Made by a program: the position numbers and the translations under genes | Shown here: in pieces, positions 46,101 through 54,900 of the stretch | How the letters are laid out: every line of letters begins with the position of its first letter | Numbering within the stretch: the stretch's first letter is position 1 | The notes under the pieces: generated by a model | The model's database searches: none | What the model was told of the DNA's origin: nothing | What the model saw: the letters and a program-made list of their open reading frames with translations, nothing else | NCBI GenBank assembly: GCA_050485785.1 | Contig: JBJHCA010000002.1 | Span: 1-64,000 of the forward strand | Direction of reading: 5' to 3' | DNA from: JBJHCA01 sp050485785 | GTDB taxonomy: Bacteria > Bacteroidota > Bacteroidia > Chitinophagales > Saprospiraceae | DNA length: 64,000 bases

Positions 46101-49100
46101 AATCTGTACTACAAGTTGCAGGAACTGAGCAGAAGACACGCTTGGCATCCAATATAAAAGTAACCTCTCCAGTAAGCATAGCAAATTCGGTTAATCCAGT
46201 CCTGTTGTATGACCAAACACCTCCGGTTCCAACCCCTTGATAATACTGAGGCTCACTCATATCATACGCGGGAACCAATAGCCTGGATCTTTGCTCTGAC
46301 ATGAAAGCACCGCCTGTAGAGGTCATATCATAGGACACGTCTACAGTTGTAACCCAAAATCCCTCAGGGATCTCAACGGTCATTTCACCGGCACAAGGCG
46401 ATATATTGTTCATATTAGCCGGTGATTCATATATGGTAGGTATTTGACCGCTGTCGTAAGTAACTACCACGGCAAATTCGGGGAAGGTGGTAAACGTGGC
46501 TGGTCCGGCCCAGGCTGAGGTTTCATCATCCTCACACACAACTTGAACATAAACGCTGTAGGAAGTTACTTCACTGAGTCCGGTAATCAGGTATGGCTGC
46601 GAAAATGCCGTATCTGTAGGCACGCCGGTTGGTGTAAACCCTGCCGGGCCAATTTCAATCAGCCACATTACACCTTCAGGTGTATTGTCTACCCAGCTGA
46701 GCTCTGCACTGTTATAAGTGATCTCAGAGAATGTCAAACTACTGGGTGCAAGACAGCCGGCTGGTTCAAACTCAATGGCTCCGGGGTCTGGTGTAGTGTC
46801 TCTCACCACACCATAAAAGTCAACCGGTGCTACTGCAGTAAAGTCAGCTCCGATACCGGCAATACCACTGCTTTGTGGCATAAGGTTGCTTATAGGGTTT
46901 ACAAAGAACGGATCATTGGGTACACTGTTGGAGTCCAGCCCCAAAGCCTGCCATGCCGCAAATGTTGAAATAGCCCCACCATAGAAACCAATGTTATTGG
47001 TACCCTCGGTTGAAGCCATACTCAATACATTATGATCAGAATCCACATCTGCAGCAGAGCTGGAAATATACATACAGTATTTTGTTCCTGTGCCACCATG
47101 TTCAACATGGAAAATGTTGTTTTTCACCTTTACATCCACAGCGATATTGCTCTGGAAATAGGCAGCAATAGTGCCGGTACCTGTTGTATGAGCCAATGAA
47201 ATCGTGTTGTGATAGAACCTATAATGGTTACTGACACCCAAGAAGTAAGCTGCATAAGTCAACCCATTCATATTGATGTTAAACACCTTGTTATTGATCA
47301 TATAATACGGGTTGGCTTCTGTTCCAAACGCACCGGTAAAGTAAATGGGATACACCCCTGCAGTAGAAGGTCCGGCCAGCCCTTGCGGATTGTGGATGGT
47401 GTTGTTGGTAAACATGGTACCCTCCAATCCACTGGTGCTGTAAAGGCCATAAAAAGTGGAAATTACTGTTCTGTTTGCCCGGGAAATATCATTCCGGTCA
47501 AACACAGAATTCTCCTGCCCCCGAACATATAAACCATAAAGGTAAAAATCACGGATCTCGTTGTTGGCGATATAATTATTTTCTGACCAAGGGCCTGCAG
47601 TGGGGCCGTTAATAACCATACCATAATATCCGCCAATAATTGTGCTGTTGGTAACCGTTAGGTTAGATGCAGCAAGGCCAATAATGGTTGCGGATGTAGC
47701 ACTATTGCTGGTAACAAAAGCCGCGTAGTTCAGGGAAGTTAAATCGCTGGCTACTTCTACTACGCAACTGTCAAAAGTAATATGATGGGCATTATTCATC
47801 AGGTGAACTGCAAAACCAAACTGAGTTGTAGTTGTACCCAATGATTTAATAGTCATATTGTGGAAGGACATGTAGCCGGTTCCATCCAGTCTGAGTGTGT
47901 GACGTTCGCTGGTATTGGTAGCGAGAAACTGAAGCGTATTGCCATTACCCAATATTGTGATGGTATTGATTTCACTGCTACCTGCAATGAATGGAAATGA
48001 AATCTGCTCCTCAAAAGGCCCTGAGCCGGGTATTACATCAATCACCACAGGACCGGCAATACCGGAACAGGCAAAGTAATCAACCAGCTCAGTAAAGTTG
48101 AGGAAATCAGCCAATGAATCGCCTAGTGTATAAGTACCTCCCGGAAGGAATAGACATAAAGTAGAAAATGTTACCGGGTCACCCCACTGACTATCGGCCC
48201 CACAATCCGGTGATGCATAAAAATCATAGGACGTTTCAGGATCAAGATCCGATAATACAAAGCTTGGGCTTGTAGATGTTGCTGTGGTTCCTGTACCTAA
48301 TGTAAACCCTGCCGGGCCGTATTCAATATTCCACAGTGGCGTGGGCACATTTTCAATCCATGTAATATGGGCAAATGTATCTCCAACTGTCACACTGTAA
48401 ACAAATGGAGCCATACATGAATCAATCTCAAACTCGTATGCCCCCGGAGATGGGTTAATCGGTCTTTCTACTCCGTCATAGTCGAGCGGGGCAATCGCTG
48501 TAAGGTTGGCACCTATACCGCTAATGGCTCCGGCTTGTGGATATAAAAATAATGCTTCACTCAGAAATAGTGGGTTAGCACCTGAACCATTTTCATCATA
48601 ACCTGCATCCTGCCAATCTTCAAATGTGGTATAATTTACACCTGCAAATCCAACAGAATTACTACCTGAAGTGGATGCCATACTAACTACATTATGGTCA
48701 ATTTCAATTCCACCGGGTGTAGTGTAATACACAGCGTGTTTAGTACCGGAACCGTTATGGCTTACATGGAAAATGTTGTTCTTCACTTCAGCATTGGTCG
48801 GATTGGATGAAATCCACATACCTCTAATTGTACTTGAACTACCCGGGTTGTTATCAGCCAGACTTATGCTGTTGTGATACAACCTGAAATGATCATTGGT
48901 ATTAAAGCCAAGAAAATACGCTCCATACTGAACACCTCCAACATTGATATTATAAACAAGGTTGTTGATCATATAGAATGGGTTGGTTTCTGTACCACTA
49001 GCTCCCGTAACGTAGATCGGATAAGTACCTACTGTACTTGTTCCTACAAAGTTTCCTCTCGGATTATGGATGGAGTTATTGGTAAACATAGTACCGGCCA

Positions 49101-51342
49101 TTCCGTTGGTTAGATACAAACCATAGAAAGTCGAGATATTGGAACGGGTACCCCTGGTGATCTCGTTGCGGTCAAACACTGAATTCTCCTGTCCGCGAAC
49201 AAAAAGTCCATAAATATAAAAATCCCTGATGACGTTGTTGGCAATGTAGTTGTTTTGCGACCAGGGGCCACTTGTTGGCCCGTTGATCACCATACCGTAA
49301 TAGCCGCCTATCAATTCACAATTGGTTACGGTCAGATTACTGGCCGCCAGGCCAATGGTGGTTGCAGCCGTTAAACTGTTACTGGTAACAAAAGGGGCAT
49401 GTCCTGTACCGGTAGCTTCTGTACTTACTTCCATCACACAATTGTTAAACGTGATGTGATTGGCATTATTCATGAGTTGTACACCAATACCCAAAGTTCC
49501 CGTACCCAGTGACTTAATATGCAAACTGTCAAAGGTGAGATAGGAGCTTCCATCAAGCAGCAGGGTAGCCCGCTGGTCATTGATTGTCGGTAAAAACTCG
49601 AGCACATTGCCGTTACCGTTAATGGTCAGGGTATTGGTGGCACTGGAACCGGCTATGTTGCCAAATTTCACGTGTTCATTAAATGGACCTGATCCGGGCA
49701 GTACATTGATTATCACAGGACCTCCTAGACCACCGCATTCCAGATAATCGATCAAATCGTTGAAATCGAGAAAATCTGCCAGCGAGTCTCCCAGCGTATA
49801 GGTTCCGGGAGGAAGGAAGTTACACAAAGTTGTGAATGTAAACGGACCCGCCCATTCACTGTTTTCTCCAAGTCCGCATATAGCCTGAACATAGAAATCA
49901 TACGTGGTTTCTGCAGTTAGTCCGGTAAGCTCGATAAACTCCTGAACTGTAACGTTATTGGACATAGATGCCAATGGCGTACCTGTTAAGCCATAGCGAT
50001 AATTAAATGCCACTGTTGGTGTAAGCGGCACCCAACTGATATTGGCACTGACATCCGTGATATTCTGCAAAGTAAGATAATAAGGCTCGGCACAAGCCGG
50101 CATGGTATCCAGTATCACTGAAAGTGTCCAGCTGTTGTTATTCACATATACACAGGTATTGGAACATTCATTTTCCGGTGCCAGGCAAAATACACGTTTT
50201 ACATCCAGTACAAAATCCAGTGAGCCTGACAATCCGAAAAACATCTCCAGACCTGTACGGTTATAAGAAAATGTTCCTCCACCCCCAACTCCCTGATAGT
50301 ACTGGTTTTCTCCCAGTCCGAGAGCAGGCAACATGAGTCGGGTTCGCTGCTCAGACATGAATGCCCCCCCTGTTGAGGTAACATCATAGGCAACATCAAC
50401 ACTGGTAATCCAGAAACCCGGTGGTACATTGACAGTAAGGGTATCTGCACATACAGATATATCTGTTGTTAATGCAGGGCTTTGGTAGCTTGAAGGAATA
50501 TCTCCTCCTGAGTAAGTTACCTGAATCATATTATCGGGTAATGTTGTAAAGCTTAGAGGTCCCATCCAACCGCTTACTTCATTGTCAGGGCAATCATCCT
50601 GAATATACACATGGTATGACGTGTTTTGTGTTAAACCTGATATGGTATGCGGTGAACTGGTGGCTGTAACTATGGTGCCATTTCCCAGTGAAAAGCCGGC
50701 AGGGCCGTATTGTAAGCTTGTTCCCAATGCATCAGGCCCACTCACGAAGTTTATATCTGCTGTGTTGTTGGTAATATCAGTAACACCGGTAAGTGATGGG
50801 GGGAAGCATGGCGGGGCAGGTAAAATCACAACAGTATAATCATGAGCTTCACCCCAGGTAAAGCTTGTACACGATTGGCCTGCAGTCATGGCCGGTGCTG
50901 CATACTTTCCACGTACTCTCAAACGTTTGGGGCCAAGAGGCGCGCTAAGTGGAATGGTTACTTCTCCATTTATCCATTCGAGAGAAAAGTTGTTGGCAAC
51001 CTGTGAAGCCCACAAAAATTCACCTGGGTCATCAAAATCACCATCACTGTTCAAATCAATCCAAATGGCAAAATACTGACAACATGGATAATTTGAATTA
51101 ATGCTTACATCATACGTCAATCCTTGATGCACCACAATGGTATCTGTAGTGTAATTGGCGTAACCGCCGGCTGGACAAGGTGTATTTAGTTTTTGAAATG
51201 ATCCAAAAATAAACGAATTGATATCATCGCCTACAGTACAGCCGGTACTGTAAAGTGAAGTACAATACGTTTGAGCCTGAATCTGCCCGGCAACAAACAA
51301 TGCCATGGCGAATGTGAATAAAAACGGGTAAATGTGCCTCAT
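43171..51342 (-). CDS. GG3: giant T9SS-secreted GEVED/beta-helix protein
   Basis: 2723 residues from the ATG at 51342 (MRHIYPFLFTFAMALFVAGQ, signal peptide 1-24). An in-frame ATG at 51402 lies within a hairpin of the leader and is less likely. Order: a GEVED domain (50830-51250; DLNSDGDFDDPGEFLW, SFTWGEAHDYTV), Fn3, the unrecognised 137-residue domain (50110-50530), Fn3, then two beta-helix/Fn3 supermodules (starts near 49810 and 48145). Two more copies of the unrecognised domain follow, each trailed by Fn3 (46065-46475 and 45350-45770), then an Ig-like domain with a cassette of the GG2 type (44360-44870), Ig/PKD-like domains and a T9SS sorting domain (YPNPFDRFVDIKWDQLPG). It is probably a surface adhesin. 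Confidence 0.88.
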   Translation of the reverse strand: MRHIYPFLFTFAMALFVAGQIQAQTYCTSLYSTGCTVGDDINSFIFGSFQKLNTPCPAGGYANYTTDTIVVHQGLTYDVSINSNYPCCQYFAIWIDLNSDGDFDDPGEFLWASQVANNFSLEWINGEVTIPLSAPLGPKRLRVRGKYAAPAMTAGQSCTSFTWGEAHDYTVVILPAPPCFPPSLTGVTDITNNTADINFVSGPDALGTSLQYGPAGFSLGNGTIVTATSSPHTISGLTQNTSYHVYIQDDCPDNEVSGWMGPLSFTTLPDNMIQVTYSGGDIPSSYQSPALTTDISVCADTLTVNVPPGFWITSVDVAYDVTSTGGAFMSEQRTRLMLPALGLGENQYYQGVGGGGTFSYNRTGLEMFFGLSGSLDFVLDVKRVFCLAPENECSNTCVYVNNNSWTLSVILDTMPACAEPYYLTLQNITDVSANISWVPLTPTVAFNYRYGLTGTPLASMSNNVTVQEFIELTGLTAETTYDFYVQAICGLGENSEWAGPFTFTTLCNFLPPGTYTLGDSLADFLDFNDLIDYLECGGLGGPVIINVLPGSGPFNEHVKFGNIAGSSATNTLTINGNGNVLEFLPTINDQRATLLLDGSSYLTFDSLHIKSLGTGTLGIGVQLMNNANHITFNNCVMEVSTEATGTGHAPFVTSNSLTAATTIGLAASNLTVTNCELIGGYYGMVINGPTSGPWSQNNYIANNVIRDFYIYGLFVRGQENSVFDRNEITRGTRSNISTFYGLYLTNGMAGTMFTNNSIHNPRGNFVGTSTVGTYPIYVTGASGTETNPFYMINNLVYNINVGGVQYGAYFLGFNTNDHFRLYHNSISLADNNPGSSSTIRGMWISSNPTNAEVKNNIFHVSHNGSGTKHAVYYTTPGGIEIDHNVVSMASTSGSNSVGFAGVNYTTFEDWQDAGYDENGSGANPLFLSEALFLYPQAGAISGIGANLTAIAPLDYDGVERPINPSPGAYEFEIDSCMAPFVYSVTVGDTFAHITWIENVPTPLWNIEYGPAGFTLGTGTTATSTSPSFVLSDLDPETSYDFYASPDCGADSQWGDPVTFSTLCLFLPGGTYTLGDSLADFLNFTELVDYFACSGIAGPVVIDVIPGSGPFEEQISFPFIAGSSEINTITILGNGNTLQFLATNTSERHTLRLDGTGYMSFHNMTIKSLGTTTTQFGFAVHLMNNAHHITFDSCVVEVASDLTSLNYAAFVTSNSATSATIIGLAASNLTVTNSTIIGGYYGMVINGPTAGPWSENNYIANNEIRDFYLYGLYVRGQENSVFDRNDISRANRTVISTFYGLYSTSGLEGTMFTNNTIHNPQGLAGPSTAGVYPIYFTGAFGTEANPYYMINNKVFNINMNGLTYAAYFLGVSNHYRFYHNTISLAHTTGTGTIAAYFQSNIAVDVKVKNNIFHVEHGGTGTKYCMYISSSAADVDSDHNVLSMASTEGTNNIGFYGGAISTFAAWQALGLDSNSVPNDPFFVNPISNLMPQSSGIAGIGADFTAVAPVDFYGVVRDTTPDPGAIEFEPAGCLAPSSLTFSEITYNSAELSWVDNTPEGVMWLIEIGPAGFTPTGVPTDTAFSQPYLITGLSEVTSYSVYVQVVCEDDETSAWAGPATFTTFPEFAVVVTYDSGQIPTIYESPANMNNISPCAGEMTVEIPEGFWVTTVDVSYDMTSTGGAFMSEQRSRLLVPAYDMSEPQYYQGVGTGGVWSYNRTGLTEFAMLTGEVTFILDAKRVFCSVPATCSTDCIYVNNNTWQLIIALEPIPECPQVIGLQVDSLGALGAMVSWTEIGDATTWDIEYGESGFTPTGVPTVTTSDNPYFISGLSGTTTYDVYVRAVCDTNEVSIWVGPLTFTTWPEFAVVVTYTDGDIPTFYDIGASTATISTCPGVLTVDIPEGFWVTTVDVSYDMTAHGGAFMSEQRSRLLAPDFGVGESSYFAGVGLGGTWQYNRTGLTMFAMLTGEIDFVLDAKRTWGTLPECGVNYNYVNNNTWTLVVAMEPIPDCPDVMNVSVDSVGPGSALISWTELGDASSWEIEYDTAGFTPTGIPSLSTSDNPYLLTGLDPDVQYDVYVRSDCDTSGVSNWIGPVSFTTACMPPDITVVGDSICEGETAYLMAFSSNPEAYINWYNQASGGDLLYQGDTFAVEGLLSTTTYYASSVIGATPVNNSLFTQNIGGNGCGGGVMFNILPNQDIAIDSFYARAQLTAGSASINVYTRVGTFQGNELNAGAWTLHSTITGPPTVANTLFTIVLPEPLELEEGILTGIYLNYASSYTNTTGLVEFSNDDLTLTVGSGLCGQFTGNNVNRAFNGEVFYRSGFGCASDRVPVTASVISGGGSIDLGGDITVCEGEEVVIEGPEGFTNYLWIAETDAGIDTFTTQNIEVTASGIYTLEIEVSPGCWATDAVLITINELPEVNITATTTAVCEGESVALIASGSDASYSWSGGIENGVAFVPEETTTYTVTATSPEGCVTEESITIVVTPYPSLTVGASSTEVCAGETVIITASGADEFVWSGGIANNQPFTPTETATYTVIGTTNGCSDTAEITITVLPSPEVSVDLDINEEICDDAAPFALTGGNPPGGEYTGAGVSGGMFDPAAAGEGVHVITYTFVHANGCSNFAVDSIIVADCTNVHDAILQNVEVYPNPFDRFVDIKWDQLPGAKAEIRLVDVLGRTLKYVDLNDQQVALGSFRLELESLPAGTFILELRSGDSVFRKTMIKSH
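45350..46475 (-). repeat. Two tandem copies of the 137-residue domain in GG3
   Basis: Copies at 46065-46475 and 45350-45770 share PEGFWVTTVDVSYDMT, GGAFMSEQRSRLL, YNRTGLT.FAMLTGE and YVNNNTW, with an Fn3 between them. They are much closer to each other than to the N-terminal copy at 50110-50530, which points to a recent internal duplication of about 0.7 kb. Confidence 0.7.
46770..49810 (-). repeat. Two beta-helix/Fn3 supermodules in GG3
   Basis: Units start near 49810 (GTYTLGDSLADFLDF) and 48145 (GTYTLGDSLADFLNF). Their opening signatures are nearly identical, and the period is about 1.67 kb. Confidence 0.8.
50110..50530 (-). other. Recurrent domain of about 137 residues (N-terminal copy in GG3)
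   Basis: Motifs PPGFWITSVDVAYDVTSTGG, MSEQRTRLM, LSGSLDFVLDVKRVF and YVNNNSWTLSVILD. Same family as the GG1 and GG4 copies. Confidence 0.65.
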
Positions 51343-51631
51343 AATAATGGGTTTATAAAAAATTACAGTTAAAAAGTGATTTCCTTCTTTGATATTCAGC
51401 ACGTTCCGAATGGAACGCTGACAACGGGTAGCAAATCCGGTGAAAATTCGCTAAACTGCCTGAAAGCCTTGAGCAGCTTTGGCTTTTTTCCGGATAGATC
51501 ATATCCGGTTTAACACGATGTCTCTCACTACAGCTCATACTATCGCTTAAACACTGAATAAGCATGCCTTTTTATCGGTTTATCAGGGATAAATTGCCAG
51601 CAAAAAACTTATTCAAACTATTCTAACCCGA

Positions 51632-51639
51632 CAAATATA
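51632..51639 (-). promoter_or_regulatory. Putative -7 box of GG3
   Basis: TATATTTG on the minus strand matches TAnnTTTG. The predicted leader to the ATG at 51342 is about 283 nt. No -33 TTTG. Confidence 0.45.
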
Positions 51640-51894
51640 GAAAGCCATACCCTGAATAAAAAAAGAAAGTAGCGATAAAGCAAAATATGGCCTTACAATA
51701 TTAGGAAATTACTAAAGCAATTATTGGTGAAAGAACCCACAACATTATCGGTAATCTAGTTTTATTTTTATATCATCCTTACAATACCTTTAAGTACAAC
51801 AAACTATTATAGACAAATAAGTCAATAATTTCGACTGAATAAATTCTTCAATTTTTTGAACTTTCGTCAATTTCCTTTTCGATATCTTTTTATG

Positions 51895-51910
51895 GCCACC
51901 TTGCGGTGGC
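51895..51910 (-). other. GC-rich stem-loop downstream of GG4
   Basis: On the minus strand GCCACC-GCAA-GGTGGC, a 6-bp stem closed by a GNRA-type tetraloop, 30 bp past the GG4 stop. It lacks a U-tract on the coding strand, unlike the hairpins after GG1, GG2, GG3 and GG5, so it may be a stability element or an inefficient terminator. Confidence 0.45.
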
Positions 51911-51939
51911 GTGGCTATGTATGTATACCATAACCGAGG

Positions 51940-54900
51940 CTATTGTACTCTCATCACCAACTGCCTTAACCATTGTCCGCCTGTTTGCACTTCAATCACA
52001 TAAGCTCCTGCAGGCCAATCACCTGTAGCAAACCTCAGCACCCCACCTGATGATGACTGATCCGGCACAATATGCGCCACTACCCTGCCGGCAATATCTG
52101 TAATCCGAACTCCTTCAAAGGAAAGTAAAGCCACTGCAGGAACAATTTCAATATACTGATCAAACGGATTGGGGTAAATCCTGAACTTACCAGCAAATGG
52201 TTCTTCCGAATTACCGCAAATCTCAAGTATCATGATATCTGTGGCTTCCGCAGTGCATCCTGAACTGTCAGTGAATGTGTAAACCACATCATAGGTGCCA
52301 GGCTCTGCAAGCTCAGGGTAAAAAATCCCGCCGGTTATACCCTCTCCTATATATTCCCCGCCTTCAGGAGTTCCTCCGGTAAGTTCAAAGGGAATCGAAT
52401 AATTCAAACAAATGGGCTCAATCAATCCAAGCTCAAGACTAACATCGGGAAGTGGGTTGGCTGTAAGAAATATGGATGCCGTATCACTGCATATCCCGGT
52501 AGTACCTATAACCACGAACTCGTTGCTGCCATTTAGAATGAAAGGCACGCTATTTTCCACCCCTCCTGTCCATAAATATTCATCAGCTCCAAAGGCAATC
52601 AGTATCACTTCATCTCCTGCACATACTTCAAATGCTGTGGCTTCTATCCAGATTTCCGGAACAGGATTTACTTCCACTTCCAATGATGCGGTGGCTATAC
52701 ATCCACTGGCACTAATACCTGTTAGTGTATATAATGAGGTTTCAACTGGAGTAAAAGGGATGCTGTCTTCAATATTCCCGTTCCAGATAAATGTTTCCGC
52801 ATTGCCTTCAGCCCACAACACAATTGACTCTCCTTCGCAGACAGTCAGCGTTGACGCCAGAGCATAAATTTCAGGCAAAGGAAACATATCAACAGTAATT
52901 TCGTCCGTTCCGGTACAACCATGGACATCAGTTACCAATACACTGAGTGTTCCGGTATCAGCTATTGACACCTGAGGTGTCCACAAACTGTCAATCCCGT
53001 CAACAGTCTCCAACAGCCATAAGTAACTGGCAAAATCCCCCCCTGCTGAAATAGAAGCCGAGTCACCTTCACAAAACCCGACATCCCCACCCAGATCGGG
53101 AGCCGGTAATTCGTGAACTACTGCATCTACAGCTATTCTTTCACTGACACACCAGGCAGTTATCTGCCAGTTGTAGAAAAAGGGATACAGCCCGGTCCCT
53201 GCATCTGATCCCAAAATGTCAAGCACATAGGGTACAGTGTATGGGTAATGTATATTAGTCTGATCGCTGAACAGACCGCTGACACCTCCCGTCCAGCTGC
53301 TAACACCTAAACGATACAATGCTCCTCCGTCGATGGAAAAGTTCAAAGGCACATAGACCGGTGTTCCACCGGCTTCCTGCTGACCGTTTGCATTGACTGT
53401 GACAATTTGCAGCGATGTATTATTCTCATCTCTGAGTTCAACAGTCACACTACCGGCTCCGGTACCATATGGATAAATATTCACTGAATTAAGGGTAAAG
53501 CCGGCATGCGCATAAAACTCCAGATATGAAGAAAGTCCGGCTGCAGTTCCACCGGCATTACTTTCTGCATCCGGTTTTCCTGTAGAATACGATGCCCCGT
53601 CTGTAACAGCTTCAACATAATACGTTGTACTTTCATTCAGAACCGGTGTCTCAAAAGCTGCACCTTCACCTAATTTGTTGCCGCCTACCGGTAAATCATA
53701 CCAATTGAAGTTGGCTGAACTGTTGCCTGAGGCAGCCATCAATATAACAGAACCCTCCCCGCATACCTGAGAGGAAACTGCCGTTACGGATTCAGGAATA
53801 CATTGGGTAACAATATTCAATAGCCCGACCCAAGTTGAAACTCCCTGCAGGTCACAATCCGACTGCAAATAAACATCGTATTGGGTGGCGGGGTCCAGCC
53901 CTGTCAAAAGCCAGGGATTGGATGTGGCTGTATGGGTAGCCATTCCCGTAGGTGGAGTGCCTGCCGGCACAACCTCAATTTCCCAGCTGGTGGCAATTCC
54001 CAGTTCCTGCCATGACAATAAAATTTCTGCAGGGCCAACACTATCGGCACTAAGCCCAAGAATTCCTGGGCAGTCAGGGGATTCGAATATTTGTACGTCA
54101 TCCAGGCCCCATCCGTTGATAGCGAATGAGTTAACGCCGGTTGCGCGAAACCTGACCTGAAACACTGAACCTTCCATCCCCTCCAGCACTTCGTTCTCTC
54201 TGATAAATTCAATATTGTTGACGGTTTCAATTCCACTGGTAGTAAAAGTCTCGAGCAGTGTCCACACAGAGTCTGTTAATTTCTTATACTCAACATGCAT
54301 GGAATTGATACTGGTATTTTCCACATAATTATCCAGAAACATAAAATAATTCAGCCATACCGGATTAGTGGCTGATTGAGCATTGAGCACCGGACTGACC
54401 AGTGAGAGTTCGTAATTATTAACTGTAGGGGTCCAGGAGAAATAAGCATTGGGCGGGCCTCCTGCGGAAGGTGGCTGATACTGGCTGCCTATGGCCCAGT
54501 TAACATTTCCTGAAGGCAGCTCCCAGCATGAAGCACTCATCCCGCTGAAGTCTTCCATAAAAGGTAGTTCATAACTACCACACGTTGTACCAATAACCAC
54601 CGGGCCTACCCAGGTAGAATAATCATTATCTCCACAATATACACGCACATAAACATCATAATGAGTTAATGCCTCTAGTCCGCTGAGTAAAAAGCTGTCC
54701 ACCATGCTGGTATCGCCGGCAATTCCCAGCGGTTCAAAGCCCGAAAGACCCCACTCGATTTCCCAGTGAACTGGATTAAGGGATAGATCATTCCATTGGA
54801 TCACCGCAGATGAAGCAGTAACGGCCGTGGCTGTGAGATTGGCCGGGGCTAAACAACTGACCGGCTCAAACTCTATTGCTCCGGGATCCGGGGTTGTGGT

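Larger units (their letters stand above)
51343..51939. other. 597-bp region between GG3 and GG4
   Basis: No gene. It contains a stem-loop after GG4 (51895-51910), an AT-rich stretch, the GG3 -7 box (51632-51639) and a leader of about 283 nt with two hairpins: CCGGATA/TATCCGG (51490-51508) and CGTTCC-GAAT-GGAACG (51402-51417). Confidence 0.6.
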
